From the NCBI RefSeq assembly GCF_016908495.1, contig NZ_JAFBDZ010000008.1:1-58949 (forward strand): DNA of 58,949 nt, read 5' to 3'. Origin of the DNA: Rossellomorea pakistanensis. GTDB taxonomy: Bacteria > Bacillota > Bacilli > Bacillales > Bacillaceae_B. Of this stretch, positions 1 through 9,490 are shown piece after piece. The notes beneath the pieces are model-generated. The model was not told the DNA's origin. It was given only the letters and a program-made list of their open reading frames with translations, and did not search any database. The position numbers and the translations under genes were made by a program. How positions within the stretch are numbered: the first letter of the stretch is position 1; each line of letters begins with the position of its first letter.

Positions 1-79
1 AGATCCGAAGCTCATCGGAAGCCGCAGCCAGCGCCAATGGTAGTTGGGGGGCCCCTGTGAGAGTAGGACATCGCCAGGC
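1..79 (+). rRNA. rrf: 5S rRNA, 3' portion (truncated by window edge)
   Basis: The stretch around 39-78 has the conserved 3' half of 5S rRNA: the ATGGTAG segment, a G-run/C-run helix, and CTGTGAGAGTAGGAC followed by TCGCCAGGC. The part before position 35 is less typical of Bacillus 5S and the 5' half lies outside the window. An intrinsic terminator follows directly, as expected at the end of an rrn operon. The gene is on the plus strand, like the rrn operon starting at the far end of the window. Confidence 0.85.
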
Positions 80-89
80 TAATTGGAAA

Positions 90-119
90 AGAGTAGCCCG
101 AGAAGGTTACTCTTTTTTT
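90..119 (+). terminator. rrn operon terminator
   Basis: A 9-bp stem (90-98 with 105-113, AGAGTAGCC against GGTTACTCT with one G-U pair) has a 6-nt loop and runs into a seven-T tract. It lies 11 nt behind the 5S 3' end. Confidence 0.9.
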
Positions 120-324
120 GTGTTGTTAAATGAAATCGGAAAATTAGTAGAGATGTGACCGAGTGATGACCATAGGGGCAACCAAATAATTTGAAGAAGG
201 GAAGACTAGATAAAATATAAAAATATTTCGTGAAAATGAACCAATTTTTATCGAAAAGCCCTATTCTTTATCTGCTTTACGGATTCAAGAAGAGGAGGCC
301 GAATATTAAACTTAAACTTTATAT

Positions 325-440
325 CAGTTCAAAAACATAGTGATAATCAATAACAAAGGTCTGAAGTTCACTGAATGCCGAAACATTCCAATGGTGGTTT
401 GTGGGAGCCCTCTGTAAGAGTGAAAAAATAAGAATATCTC
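325..440 (+). pseudogene. degenerate 5S rRNA-like remnant
   Basis: The segment 387-427 resembles the 3' half of 5S rRNA: AATGGTGGTT, a G-run, CCCTCTGTAAGAGTGA. Upstream, AAAGGTC, GTTC and ATGCCGAAACA sit in the order of the 5S 5' half, with a deletion of about 20 nt between the halves. The terminal helix is not conserved, so a functional 5S is unlikely. It lies about 250 nt behind the intact 5S end and is probably a decayed duplicate. Alignment was by eye. Confidence 0.45.
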
Positions 441-583
441 AGCAACTATCCTATATTTTACTCTTATAATAGGTAGAAACGTCTGTAATTCCTAGTACAA
501 ATAAGAAGTAAGCAATTGTTGTAAATATGAATACTTCATGTAATATTAATTAATATTAATGAATTGAAAGTAGGGGGGATTAT

Positions 584-910
584 TTGACTAGTTTTACTAA
601 AAGGGTACTTGAAATAATAGCACATATTCCATCTGGTAAAGTAATGACTTATGGACAAATTGCAAAGTTAGCGGGCAGTCCTAGAGGAGCAAGGCAAGTA
701 GTCCGTATCCTTCATTCAATGAGTCAAAAATACAAGCTTCCTTGGCATAGGGTAATAAATTCAAAGGGGCAAATTGGAATTAAAGATGAGGAGTTATTTT
801 TAGTTCAAAAATTATCTTTAGAAAGTGAAGGGATCAAGTTTATAGGTCGAAACTATATCAATCTTGATGAATTTCAGTATCATCCCTCATTATATGAAAG
901 AGATGGGTAG
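584..910 (+). CDS. alkyltransferase-like (ATL) DNA-binding protein
   Basis: This 108-residue protein is the C-terminal DNA-binding domain of O6-methylguanine-DNA methyltransferase alone. The helix-turn-helix with arginine finger (GSPRGARQVVR, about 32-42) is present. The active-site motif reads PWHRVI (about 53-58) instead of PCHRVI, so the alkyl-accepting cysteine is replaced by tryptophan. That is the signature of ATL proteins, which bind O6-alkylguanine without repairing it and flag it for nucleotide excision repair. The start is TTG, 5 nt behind a strong GGGGGGA Shine-Dalgarno (573-579). The gene stands alone between the rrn remnant and csfB. Confidence 0.88.
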   Translation: MTSFTKRVLEIIAHIPSGKVMTYGQIAKLAGSPRGARQVVRILHSMSQKYKLPWHRVINSKGQIGIKDEELFLVQKLSLESEGIKFIGRNYINLDEFQYHPSLYERDG

Positions 911-1189
911 GAAGCTTTTGATGTTAATCCATTTTATTGGTTTTCGACCGTAAGCAATACGTTGTTAGGCAGTTGGCTTATTAGGTGTAAATTTGAGTAT
1001 GAATCATCATCCTATTTAATTTAGTGGTTATGATGATAATATTTGATTCAATTAGGTTCATATTCTCCATTCTTAGCACCTTTCTAATTGAGATTAAACA
1101 AAATTTACATAGACATACACAGACAACATTTAGCCTACATATGATTAAGGGAATGAGATTTTTCGGTTAATTGAAATGTTTGAAATTAT

Positions 1190-1218
1190 GTATACAATTT
1201 TGTTGAGTGGGCAGAATA
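1190..1218 (+). promoter_or_regulatory. candidate SigF promoter of csfB
   Basis: GTATA (1190-1194), a 14-nt spacer and GGGCAGAATA (1209-1218) fit the SigF pattern GywTA / GGnrAnAnTw with one mismatch and a spacer one base short. It lies 25 nt before the csfB ATG. The csfB ortholog of B. subtilis is SigF-transcribed. Confidence 0.55.
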
Positions 1219-1243
1219 GGGTGTATGGAGGTGGAGAATACCT

Positions 1244-1441
1244 ATGCTTAAGACAGATAAAAAAGTTGGGGATTTATGTATTGTCTGCAATGAAACTAAG
1301 AATTTTGGGATTCATCTGTACACTTCTTTTATCTGCGTTGACTGCGAAAGGGAAATGATTCGTACGGAAACCAATAGTCCGGAATATAAATATTATGTTA
1401 ATCGATTAAAGAAAATAAATACTCCGCAAATTTATTCATAA
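1244..1441 (+). CDS. csfB: anti-sigma-G factor Gin (CsfB)
   Basis: The 65-residue protein carries two CxxC pairs (CIVC about 12-15, CVDC about 32-35) that form the zinc-binding core of Gin/CsfB, plus the family signature GIHLYTSFIC and a C-terminal TPQIYS. In B. subtilis CsfB is made in the early forespore and holds SigG (and SigE) inactive until engulfment. The ATG follows GGAGGTGG (1227-1234) by 9 nt. A longer overlapping frame starting at 1176 has no homology. In B. subtilis the gene also follows an rrn operon, but xpaC and yaaN, which come next there, are missing here. Confidence 0.95.
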   Translation: MLKTDKKVGDLCIVCNETKNFGIHLYTSFICVDCEREMIRTETNSPEYKYYVNRLKKINTPQIYS

Positions 1442-1459
1442 AGGTTGACTAGATAAGGT

Positions 1460-1583
1460 TAGGGTAGCCCCAAAAGGGTCTTGAACCACCATGTTTGTCC
1501 ATATATAGAAGATATTCCTAAGGATTCTTTTATATACTAAAGTGTGGTTCATGGCACCTTGGTTTCGGGATAGCCCTACCCTA
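1460..1583. repeat. long imperfect palindrome behind csfB (hairpin family, copy A)
   Basis: Nested inverted repeats: outer TAGGGTAG (1460-1467) with CTACCCTA (1576-1583); a middle TGAACCAC with GTGGTTCA; and an inner TATATAGAAGA with TTCTTTTATATA. A T-rich tail follows. Architecture and the GAACCAC/GTGGTTC core recur at 4085-4155 and 9491-9569. It may also act as the csfB terminator. Confidence 0.6.
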
Positions 1584-1734
1584 TTATTTTGGATCGAGCC
1601 TTCTTAGTTGAAATGAAAGTGATTTTCGGCAAAGTTTCTTAGTGAATCAGGCATTAGTCCATGAGAATAGGGAAAATATCTTTCCATGCGTTCCTTAATT
1701 GAACTAAGCCTAATAAGGTGTTTCTGCATTTCTA

Positions 1735-1923
1735 GTGTCTAGTTCCAGCTCCTAGGTCTTCGAGACATAAGCCAAGCCACATAGATAGGGAAAACCCACC
1801 CTTTCTATGTGGCTTGTTTTATGCTTGTCAGAGACCTACAGGATGTGAGTCAGAAAGGCGTTTGCCACAGGACGTGGCGAACTAAGCCTTCCAGCCTTTT
1901 CAAAAGGCTCTTCCACTTTCCTT
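1735..1923. repeat. GTGTCCAGCTCC-type intergenic repeat, long form
   Basis: Begins GTGTCTAGTTCCAGCTCCTAGG and ends at CTCTTCCACTTTCC, matching copies at 9646, 10478, 16919 and 17107. A central palindrome pairs GAGACATAAGCC with TTATGCTTGTC. Like the copy at 16919 it has an extra module with GCCACAGGACGTGGC near its right end. With the rest of 1442-1992 it fills the csfB-yaaO gap, where I see no gene. Confidence 0.8.
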
Positions 1924-1992
1924 ATGTGAAAAGGTTCGGATTATGATACCATATAAAAGTATAATAAAAGGTGATTAAAGAAGGATAAAGCT

Positions 1993-3408
1993 ATGAATCA
2001 AAAACGTATGCCTATTATAGAGGCTTTAGAAAATTATAAAAAGAAGAAGCCGCTTTCTTTTCATGTTCCAGGACATAAGAATGGGTTAATTTCTCCAATG
2101 GGTTTCGATAAGCTCTTCCAATATGATGTTACAGAATTAACAGGGCTTGATGATCTTCACTCACCAACTGAAGCAATTGCAGAGGCGCAAGAACTCCTTT
2201 CGGATCATTATAATTCTGAAAAGAGTTACTTCCTCGTGAATGGCAGCACAGTGGGGAATTTAGCGATGATTCTAGCAATTTGTGAAGAGGATGATGTCGT
2301 TTTTGTGCAGCGCAATTGTCATAAATCCATTCTGAATGGCTTGATGCTTGCTAAGGTTCAGCCCATTTTCTTGGAGCCTGAATGGGATCCAATTAGCTTA
2401 ACCCCAATTGGGATTTCATTACAAACTCTACAACAAGCATTTCGCGAATTTCCTAACTGTAAATCTTGTATTTTTACCTATCCAACCTATTATGGCATGA
2501 CTTATGAGCTTAAGCTTCTGATTGAAGAGGTACATAATCATGGTGGACTTGTTTTAGTAGATGAAGCACATGGTCCGCACTTTACCTTTACAGAGGTATT
2601 TCCTAAATCCTCCATTGATCTAGGTGCTGATATCACCGTGCAATCTGCCCACAAAATGTTACCATCTATGACAATGGGGTCGTATTTACATGTTAATAAC
2701 AAGTCCATTTCTTATAAGCGTATTGAGTATTTTTTATCTATATTACAGTCGAGTAGCCCTTCTTATCTAATTATGGCATCGTTGGACTTTGCAAGAGCGT
2801 ATCTTGCAACCTATCAGAGCGATGATCTAACCTACACTTTGAATGAAACGGAGAAATTCAAGCAGACACTCGTTGATATGAATGGTCGTATAAAGCTGGT
2901 AGAATCCCATGACCCTTTAAAAATTCTGTTGAGATATGAAGAAATGGTTGGCTATGAGTTACTAGAGAAATTGGAAGAGCAGGGAGTCTATTGTGAGTTA
3001 GCAGATCCGTACCAAGTGCTTATGATATTGCCACTATTAAAAAATGGGGCAGAGCATAGTTATATAGAAGCTTCTCAAAAAATAAATGCTGCACTTGAGA
3101 AGGTCACATCAAAAGAATTAAAGTATATTCGCCCTTTTTATAAAGACAAAGGTAAAAAAATTTCTACTCTTTCTCTTACCTATCGAGAGGTTAAAGCTAG
3201 AGACTATAAGTGGATAGACCTAGATAAGGCAATTGGACAGGTTTCAGCCAAAATGATCACACCATATCCCCCAGGAATTCCATTATTTATTGAAGGGGAA
3301 GAGATTACAAGGGATTCTATAGAATATTTGAAGCTGCTGCTAAAACTAGGTGCTAAGTTTCAAGGTGAGCATTTATTTCATGAAAAGAAAATAGCAGTAC
3401 TAAATTGA
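1993..3408 (+). CDS. Orn/Lys/Arg decarboxylase family protein (YaaO-like)
   Basis: The 471-residue protein is a fold-type I PLP enzyme of the ornithine/lysine/arginine decarboxylase family. The N-terminal FHVPGHKNG and ELTGLDDLH motifs are typical, VDEAHGPHF is the cofactor-binding aspartate region, and SAHK (about 219-222) carries the Schiff-base lysine. The C-terminal decarboxylase domain includes TPYPPGIP. The B. subtilis ortholog YaaO is similar in length. Substrate cannot be told from sequence; lysine or arginine decarboxylation for polyamines is plausible. The ATG has a weak AAGGATAA Shine-Dalgarno. tmk follows after 16 nt, so the two are probably co-transcribed. Confidence 0.93.
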   Translation: MNQKRMPIIEALENYKKKKPLSFHVPGHKNGLISPMGFDKLFQYDVTELTGLDDLHSPTEAIAEAQELLSDHYNSEKSYFLVNGSTVGNLAMILAICEEDDVVFVQRNCHKSILNGLMLAKVQPIFLEPEWDPISLTPIGISLQTLQQAFREFPNCKSCIFTYPTYYGMTYELKLLIEEVHNHGGLVLVDEAHGPHFTFTEVFPKSSIDLGADITVQSAHKMLPSMTMGSYLHVNNKSISYKRIEYFLSILQSSSPSYLIMASLDFARAYLATYQSDDLTYTLNETEKFKQTLVDMNGRIKLVESHDPLKILLRYEEMVGYELLEKLEEQGVYCELADPYQVLMILPLLKNGAEHSYIEASQKINAALEKVTSKELKYIRPFYKDKGKKISTLSLTYREVKARDYKWIDLDKAIGQVSAKMITPYPPGIPLFIEGEEITRDSIEYLKLLLKLGAKFQGEHLFHEKKIAVLN

Positions 3409-3424
3409 TCGGAGGATATAGTAA

Positions 3425-4060
3425 ATGAATAAAGGTTTATTTATAACAGTTGAGGGTCCTGATGGAGCAGGGAAATCAACGATTATCCATAAATTGTCTA
3501 TTAAGTTAGAAGAAGAGGGTTACCCAGTGGTTTTAACAAGAGAGCCTGGGGGAATTGAAATTGCAGAACAAATTCGACAAGTCATTCTTCATACATCGAA
3601 CACAAAGATGGAAAGAAGAACAGAGGCTTTATTATATGCAGCAGCTAGGAGACAACATCTTGTGGAAAAGGTTATTCCTGCTATTAATGAAGGGAAGATC
3701 ATTCTATGTGATCGGTTTATTGATAGCTCCCTCGCTTATCAAGGATATGCAAGAGGGATTGGAATGGAAGAAGTATATAGTATTAATCAATTTGCGATTG
3801 AATCGATGATGCCAGATCTTACTTTATATTTTGATATCGAGCCTGAAGTGGGACTTGGTAGGATTAATAAACATAACGATAGGGAAGTGAACCGGTTAGA
3901 TTTGGAAGCATTAGAATTTCATCATAAGGTGAGAGAAGGATATCTCTTATTACTGGATCAATTTTCTAATAGAATGAGGAAAATTGATGCTAGTGGTTCT
4001 GAGGAAGAAGTGTTTCAAATCTCTTACCGAATCGTAAAAGAATATCTATCACGCATGTAA
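3425..4060 (+). CDS. tmk: thymidylate kinase
   Basis: Phosphorylates dTMP to dTDP for DNA synthesis. The P-loop [10 protein letters not shown] (about 10-19), the DR(x) motif [13 protein letters not shown] (about 97-109) and TREPGG (about 38-43) are all present. At 211 residues it has the usual length. The ATG follows GGAGGATATA by a few bases. It lies directly behind the yaaO-like gene, as in B. subtilis. A hairpin-rich 267-nt gap separates it from darA. Confidence 0.97.
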   Translation: MNKGLFITVEGPDGAGKSTIIHKLSIKLEEEGYPVVLTREPGGIEIAEQIRQVILHTSNTKMERRTEALLYAAARRQHLVEKVIPAINEGKIILCDRFIDSSLAYQGYARGIGMEEVYSINQFAIESMMPDLTLYFDIEPEVGLGRINKHNDREVNRLDLEALEFHHKVREGYLLLLDQFSNRMRKIDASGSEEEVFQISYRIVKEYLSRM

Positions 4061-4084
4061 TGGGGATGTCCCTTAAGGGATTTA

Positions 4085-4190
4085 GAACCACATGGATTAC
4101 CAAATATAGAAGACGGCTTGAGGGTTTCTTCTATACATAGGGTATGATTCCTGACTCTTTGGTGTAGAGAAAGCCTCATTTTTGACTTAC
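4085..4190. repeat. long imperfect palindrome behind tmk (hairpin family, copy B)
   Basis: TATAGAAGA (4105-4113) pairs perfectly with TCTTCTATA (4137-4145). Flanking GAACCACAT and ATGATTCCTGA pair partly, and a T-rich tail follows near 4181. Core and position behind a gene match copies A (1460) and C (9491). Confidence 0.5.
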
Positions 4191-4276
4191 CTAACTTTTG
4201 TTAGACTGTTTTAGGGGCTTCTGCTATTTTAAACAGCTTTCCTACCTTATGAAAGATTATATAAACCAGCTAAATC

Positions 4277-4285
4277 TGCTATAAT
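4277..4285 (+). promoter_or_regulatory. extended -10 promoter of darA
   Basis: TGCTATAAT (4277-4285) is a perfect extended -10. No good -35 hexamer is visible 17 nt upstream, as is common for this promoter class. The darA ATG lies 43 nt downstream. Confidence 0.6.
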
Positions 4286-4312
4286 GAAAGGAAATGAGTG
4301 GGCACTTAATAG

Positions 4313-4657
<345 letters not shown>

Positions 4658-4681
4658 TTTTAACAAGATGGGGGTCTTCTT

Positions 4682-5122
4682 ATGAAGATAAATCAAGAAA
4701 TACGAGTTGGAGTAGAAAAATTTAGGAAAGACCAGAAGACGAACCATCTTGTAGCGAATAAATTTGGTGCCCTCGTTCAAAAGCAAAATCAGAAAATGAA
4801 AGTAGAGCATCTCGGGAGACTACTATCAGATATTGAAGTAGCAGGAGAAAGGCTTTCCCGCTCGCGGACATTTAAGGATTTAGCAAAATATAAAACTTTG
4901 GTTAAACGATTTTTAAGAGAAGCTGTAGACTATGGAATGGATTTGAAAGAATCCCATACTTGGAATCAATATGGAGAAGGTCGCAAATTAACGATTATTG
5001 AAACAGTAGATGAAATACTCATTCAATTATCAGAGGACCTTTTTCAAAAAGAGAGTGCTTCGATTGATATCCTAAGCAGGCTAGGCGAAATAAAAGGATT
5101 ATTAATAAACTTATATACGTAA
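4682..5122 (+). CDS. yaaR: DUF327 family protein YaaR
   Basis: A soluble, mostly helical 146-residue protein of the YaaR (DUF327) family. Its function is not established. The family mark is LGRLLSDIEVAGERLSRSRTFKDLAKYKTLVKRFLREAV, of which only the start is usually quoted (about 40-78). There is no signal peptide or membrane segment. It sits 24 nt behind darA and 14 nt before holB in the conserved Bacillus order. Confidence 0.9.
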   Translation: MKINQEIRVGVEKFRKDQKTNHLVANKFGALVQKQNQKMKVEHLGRLLSDIEVAGERLSRSRTFKDLAKYKTLVKRFLREAVDYGMDLKESHTWNQYGEGRKLTIIETVDEILIQLSEDLFQKESASIDILSRLGEIKGLLINLYT

Positions 5123-5136
5123 GCGAGTGATGGTCA

Positions 5137-6126
5137 TTGTCGACTGCATTGGAGGAGTTGAGGCGAACTCAACCTATTGTTTTACAAATGCTTGCCAACA
5201 GTATAAATAAAAATAGAGTAGCACATGCCTATTTATTTGAAGGTGAAAAAGGAACAGGGAAGAAAGAGATGGGGCTTCTTTTTGCTCAAACTTTATTTTG
5301 TGAGAAACCTTTAGATGGAATGGCGTGCCAAGAATGTACGAACTGTAAACGGATTTTAAAACAAAACCATCCTGATGTACATTTACTGGAACCGGATGGC
5401 CTATCTATAAAAAAAGAACAAATAAAAAATTTGCAAGAAGAGTTTAGCAAAACAGGAGTAGAATCTAAGAAGAAGATTTATATCATTATTCATAGTGATA
5501 AAATGACTCCGAATGCAGCCAATAGTTTACTGAAGTTTTTAGAAGAACCCAACTCTGAAACAACAGCCATTCTTATTACAGAGCAACTACACCGAATTCT
5601 TCCAACGATTATATCAAGGTGTCAAATCGTATCCTTTCAACCTCTTCCAAAAGATGTTCTCAAGAAACAGCTTTTGGATGAAGATGTTCCTTCTTCAATG
5701 GCATCCCTAGTCGTTAATTTAACCAATAATTACCGGGAGGCATTAGAGTTAAGTTGCGATGAGTGGTTTGCACAAGCAAGATCAATAGTGTTAAAATTAT
5801 ATGAAGTCCTTCGGAAAAGTCCTTTCCAAGCTATGGTTAAACTACAAGAGGACTTTTACGTTCACTTTAAAGAAAAGCATCAAATAGATCGAGCGTTAGA
5901 TTTATTATTGCTTATTTATAAAGACCTACTCTATATTCAATTAGATAAAAAAGGTCAGGCAGCATACCCTGATCAATGGTCAGAATGGAAGTCAGATGCA
6001 CTTCAAGCATCCACCAATCGTTTGTCAGAGCAAATGACAAATGTGCTTGAATCGAAGCGCAAGTTAAACGCAAATATGAATGCGCAGTTGTTGTTAGAAC
6101 AGCTTGTGTTAAAGTTGCAGGGGTGA
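5137..6126 (+). CDS. holB: DNA polymerase III delta-prime subunit
   Basis: Clamp-loader subunit of DNA polymerase III. EGEKGTGKKEMG (about 35-46) is a P-loop-like motif, CQECTNCKRI (about 66-75) is the zinc-binding segment, and NAANSLLKFLEEP with ISRC (about 127-165) are the clamp-loader sensor regions. At 329 residues it equals the B. subtilis protein. The start is TTG with only a weak Shine-Dalgarno, so translation may be coupled to yaaR. ricT begins 8 nt after the stop. Confidence 0.94.
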   Translation: MSTALEELRRTQPIVLQMLANSINKNRVAHAYLFEGEKGTGKKEMGLLFAQTLFCEKPLDGMACQECTNCKRILKQNHPDVHLLEPDGLSIKKEQIKNLQEEFSKTGVESKKKIYIIIHSDKMTPNAANSLLKFLEEPNSETTAILITEQLHRILPTIISRCQIVSFQPLPKDVLKKQLLDEDVPSSMASLVVNLTNNYREALELSCDEWFAQARSIVLKLYEVLRKSPFQAMVKLQEDFYVHFKEKHQIDRALDLLLLIYKDLLYIQLDKKGQAAYPDQWSEWKSDALQASTNRLSEQMTNVLESKRKLNANMNAQLLLEQLVLKLQG

Positions 6127-6133
6127 TTTCCTT

Positions 6134-6961
6134 TTGTATAATGTAGTAGGAGTACGCTTTAAAAAAGCGGGAAAGATCTATTATTTTGATCCAGGAGAAC
6201 TAGAAGTAACAAAAAACGATTTTGTTATAGTTGAAACGGTAAGAGGGATAGAATACGGTAAAATAGTCGTTGATAGAAAACAAGTAGATGAGAACGATGT
6301 TGTTCTCCCCTTAAAAAAGGTCATTAGAAATGCTGACCAAAAAGACCGTTTGATTGTCGATGAAAATAAAGAAGCAGCAACAGAAGCTTATGAAGTTTGC
6401 TGTGAGAAAATCAATGAACATCAGTTAGATATGAAACTGGTAGACGTTGAATATACTTTTGATCGTAATAAGGTCATTTTTTATTTTACTGCTGACGGCA
6501 GGGTGGATTTCCGTGAGCTTGTAAAAGATTTGGCTTCCATTTTCCGCACACGCATTGAACTTCGTCAAATCGGTGTTAGAGATGAGGCGAAAATGCTAGG
6601 TGGTATCGGACCATGCGGACGTATGCTATGCTGTTCAACATTTTTAGGAGATTTTGAACCGGTTTCCATCAAGATGGCGAAGGATCAAAATCTATCCCTA
6701 AATCCAACGAAAATTTCTGGTTTATGTGGTCGTTTAATGTGCTGTTTAAAATATGAAAATGACGAGTATGAATCAGCGAAAGAAGAGCTTCCTGATTTAG
6801 GGGAAGTTATAAAAACTCCTAATGGAGAAGGAAAAGTGGTAGGCTTAAATATTCTAGAGCGAGTTCTTCAAGTAGAGTTTAAACAAGAAGAGCGAGTATT
6901 AGAATTTACATTGGATGAAATCTTAAATGAAGGTGCCGTTTCATTTCAAGCCACAGAGTAA
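6134..6961 (+). CDS. ricT: RicT (YaaT), PSP1-domain regulator of RNA processing
   Basis: A 275-residue PSP1-domain protein, the length of B. subtilis RicT. It shows the cysteine clusters CGRMLCC (about 158-164) and CGRLMCC (about 193-199), which with partner proteins RicA and RicF bind iron-sulfur clusters. In B. subtilis the Ric complex stimulates RNase Y maturation of polycistronic mRNAs and is needed for sporulation, competence and biofilm formation. The start is TTG behind GGGGTGA. It is tightly linked to holB and yabA (15-nt gap). Confidence 0.95.
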   Translation: MYNVVGVRFKKAGKIYYFDPGELEVTKNDFVIVETVRGIEYGKIVVDRKQVDENDVVLPLKKVIRNADQKDRLIVDENKEAATEAYEVCCEKINEHQLDMKLVDVEYTFDRNKVIFYFTADGRVDFRELVKDLASIFRTRIELRQIGVRDEAKMLGGIGPCGRMLCCSTFLGDFEPVSIKMAKDQNLSLNPTKISGLCGRLMCCLKYENDEYESAKEELPDLGEVIKTPNGEGKVVGLNILERVLQVEFKQEERVLEFTLDEILNEGAVSFQATE

Positions 6962-6976
6962 TGAGGTGGGTTTTTA

Positions 6977-7351
6977 GTGGATAAAAAAGAGTTCTTCGAT
7001 TCAGTCACAAATATGGAGCAACAAATTGGACATTTATATCAACAATTAGGCGAATTAAAACAGGGATTAGCCGAAATGTTAGAAGAAAATAATTCTCTAA
7101 AGCTGGAAAATGATCATTTGCGTCGTAGACTGGAGCAAACAAGGAACTCATCAAAAAAAGGCGCTACATTTGAGGACGAAGCATCTTCAAGTCAATCAAA
7201 TTCTGACGACAGGACAATGGATATTGGAGAAGGCTACGACAACCTTGCTCGCCTTTATCAAGAAGGGTTCCATATTTGTAATCTCCATTTTGGAAGCCCG
7301 CGTAAAGATGAAGATTGCTTGTTTTGTTTATCATTTTTAAATAAAAAATAA
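6977..7351 (+). CDS. yabA: replication initiation control protein YabA
   Basis: The N-terminal half (about 5-60) is a coiled coil with heptad leucines that forms the tetramerisation stalk. A low-complexity serine-rich linker follows, then a C-terminal zinc domain with HICNLHFG and CLFC (about 100-119). YabA binds DnaA and DnaN and limits re-initiation in B. subtilis. At 124 residues it is slightly longer than usual, in the linker. GTG start behind GAGGTGGG. A terminator follows. Confidence 0.93.
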   Translation: MDKKEFFDSVTNMEQQIGHLYQQLGELKQGLAEMLEENNSLKLENDHLRRRLEQTRNSSKKGATFEDEASSSQSNSDDRTMDIGEGYDNLARLYQEGFHICNLHFGSPRKDEDCLFCLSFLNKK

Positions 7352-7360
7352 TTTTACACG

Positions 7361-7390
7361 CCTTCCTGCTGTGGTCAGGGAGGTTTTTTT
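7361..7390 (+). terminator. terminator of the darA-yabA cluster
   Basis: CCTTCCTG (7361-7368) pairs with CAGGGAGG (7376-7383) around a 7-nt loop, followed by seven Ts. Confidence 0.88.
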
Positions 7391-7574
7391 AAAGAAAAAA
7401 ATAATAAGTATATAACATTAGATGAATGAAAAGATACTCATTATAGCTTACAAGCAGTGAACTAGTGATGCTGCGATAAGTGAGGTGAACATGCCTTTCA
7501 TTTTCCAAGGCTTTTCCCCGCTTCTACTATAAGTGTAAAATAAATGAAACGATTGTGAAACTGAGAGGGTTAAT

Positions 7575-8318
7575 ATGGATTTGTTAAAAGGTGATGAAAG
7601 ACTAGATTATTTATTAGCTGAAAATTTAAGGATTATTCAAAGTCCTACTGTTTTTTCTTTTTCATTAGATGCTGTATTATTAGCAAACTTTTCTTATATT
7701 CCAAAGCATAAGGGAAAGATCATAGACCTATGTTCTGGAAATGGAATTATCCCGCTTCTTCTTAGTAAAAGGACAAATGTAAAGATACAGGCTGTTGAAA
7801 TTCAAGAACGATTAGTAGATATGGCTCAAAGAAGTATAAACTATAATGGGCTTCAACCTCAGATAGAGCTCATTCATGGTGATATCAGAGGGCTTTATAA
7901 AGAGGTTGGGCATAGTCGTTATGATGTCGTTACGTGTAATCCCCCTTACTTTACAACAGATGATCGTGACAAGATTAACGACAACGAGCATTTAGCGATT
8001 GCCCGCCATGAAATTCTATGTACGTTAGAGGATGCCATCCAATCAGCAAGTCTATTATTGAAACAAGGTGGGAAAGCAGCTTTTGTTCATAGACCTGGAA
8101 GGCTTTTAGACATTCTCTTTCTAATGAGAAAATACCGCTTAGAACCTAAAAGACTTCGGTTTGTTTATCCAAAGGAAGGACGAGAAGCGAATACGATTTT
8201 AATTGAAGGGGCAAAAGATGCCAAACCTGATATGAAAGTGTTACCTCCCCTCTATGTTTTTGATCAAAAAAATCAATACTCTAAGGAAGTGCATGAAATA
8301 CTTTATGGCAAAGAGTAA
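7575..8318 (+). CDS. trmN6: tRNA (adenine37-N6)-methyltransferase TrmN6 (YabB)
   Basis: A 247-residue SAM-dependent methyltransferase. Motif [15 protein letters not shown] (about 51-64) binds SAM, and CNPPYF (about 122-127) is the NPPY catalytic motif of N6-adenine methylases. The family modifies A37 of tRNA-Val. The ATG follows GAGAGGG. Its last 14 nt overlap the yazA start, and yazA and rsmI follow in the same operon, the order seen in B. subtilis. Confidence 0.9.
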   Translation: MDLLKGDERLDYLLAENLRIIQSPTVFSFSLDAVLLANFSYIPKHKGKIIDLCSGNGIIPLLLSKRTNVKIQAVEIQERLVDMAQRSINYNGLQPQIELIHGDIRGLYKEVGHSRYDVVTCNPPYFTTDDRDKINDNEHLAIARHEILCTLEDAIQSASLLLKQGGKAAFVHRPGRLLDILFLMRKYRLEPKRLRFVYPKEGREANTILIEGAKDAKPDMKVLPPLYVFDQKNQYSKEVHEILYGKE

Positions 8319-8607
8319 GGAAACTCACATCTTTTACGTATTAGAGTGTAAGGACGGCTCTTACTACGGAGGCTACACTACAAATATTGATAGACGAATA
8401 AAGGAACATAACGAAGGAAAAGGCGCAAAGTATACAAGAGCACGAAAACCAGTAGAACTCGTCCATTCTAGAGGTTATTCATCGAAAAGAGAAGCCATGC
8501 AAGCTGAATATGCTTTTAAACAATTATCTAGAATAAAGAAAGAACAGTTTTTAGCAGAAATGAGAGAAGGTGAAGAATGTGCACCAACAGAAGAGTTTTC
8601 AGAATGA
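8305..8607 (+). CDS. yazA: GIY-YIG domain protein YazA
   Basis: A UvrC/GIY-YIG-type small protein of about 100 residues. [16 protein letters not shown] is the GIY-YIG core, with the catalytic arginine in IDRRIKEHN and KYTRARKP downstream. Nuclease activity of this family is largely uncharacterised. I start it at ATG 8305 by homology to the N terminus of B. subtilis YazA; ATG 8293, with a better-spaced AAGGA, is possible. The longer frame from 8254 lies inside trmN6. It overlaps both neighbours. Confidence 0.88.
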   Translation: MAKSKETHIFYVLECKDGSYYGGYTTNIDRRIKEHNEGKGAKYTRARKPVELVHSRGYSSKREAMQAEYAFKQLSRIKKEQFLAEMREGEECAPTEEFSE

Positions 8608-9451
8608 AGAACAAGGTTGCTTATATCTTGTCCCGACCCCAATCGGGAATTTAGAAGATATGACGTATCGGGCCATAAATATCTTAAAAAATGCGGATGT
8701 CATTGCAGCTGAAGATACGCGGAATTCTAAAAAATTATGTCATTATTTTGAGATTGATACTCCGATTGTAAGTTATCATGAGCATAATAAAGAAGTAAGT
8801 GGAGCGAAACTTATTGAACGAATCACCCAAGGTGAGAAAGTAGCTCTTGTAAGTGATGCAGGAATGCCGTGTATTTCTGACCCTGGATATGAGCTTGTAC
8901 AGTTTGCCATCGAAAAAAATATTACGGTTATTCCATTACCAGGTGCAAATGCTGCATTAACGGCTTTGATTGCATCAGGAATCAGTCCACAGCCTTTTTA
9001 TTTTTATGGGTTTCTTCAGCGTCAAAAGAAAAATAAACGCGAAGAGCTAGAACAATTAGCAAAGATGATGGCAACGATTATTCTTTATGAATCTCCCCAT
9101 CGATTGAAAGACACTTTGAAAGAGATGAAATCTGTATTTGGAAATCGTAGAATCGTTCTTAGCCGAGAATTAACGAAGAAATTTGAAGAGTTTATTAGAG
9201 GCACTATTGAAGAGGTTCTTCAATGGTCGGAGGAGAACGAAATCAGAGGAGAATTTTGTATTATTATAGAGGGAACTTCAAATCAGGTCTTAGAGGATAG
9301 CCATTGGTGGGAGGATCTTTCTATACAGAAGCATGTTGAGCATTTTATGAGTGAAAAAGGGACTTCATCTAAAGAGGCAATCAAAATGGTGGCAAAAGAT
9401 AGGAAACTTCCAAAGCGTGAAGTCTATCAAGCCTATCATATTGTAGAATAA
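8579..9451 (+). CDS. rsmI: 16S rRNA 2'-O-ribose C1402 methyltransferase
   Basis: A tetrapyrrole-methylase-fold enzyme that methylates C1402 of 16S r[18 protein letters not shown] (about 15-29), [11 protein letters not shown] and [14 protein letters not shown] are diagnostic. GTG 8579 is chosen because AGAAGGTGA lies 5 nt upstream and the resulting HQQKSFQ aligns with the B. subtilis N terminus; GTG 8570 would add three residues. It overlaps yazA by 29 nt. Confidence 0.93.
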   Translation: MHQQKSFQNEEQGCLYLVPTPIGNLEDMTYRAINILKNADVIAAEDTRNSKKLCHYFEIDTPIVSYHEHNKEVSGAKLIERITQGEKVALVSDAGMPCISDPGYELVQFAIEKNITVIPLPGANAALTALIASGISPQPFYFYGFLQRQKKNKREELEQLAKMMATIILYESPHRLKDTLKEMKSVFGNRRIVLSRELTKKFEEFIRGTIEEVLQWSEENEIRGEFCIIIEGTSNQVLEDSHWWEDLSIQKHVEHFMSEKGTSSKEAIKMVAKDRKLPKREVYQAYHIVE

Positions 9452-9490
9452 TAAAAATTCCCATCATAATAGGCAGCTAAAATAAAAAAT

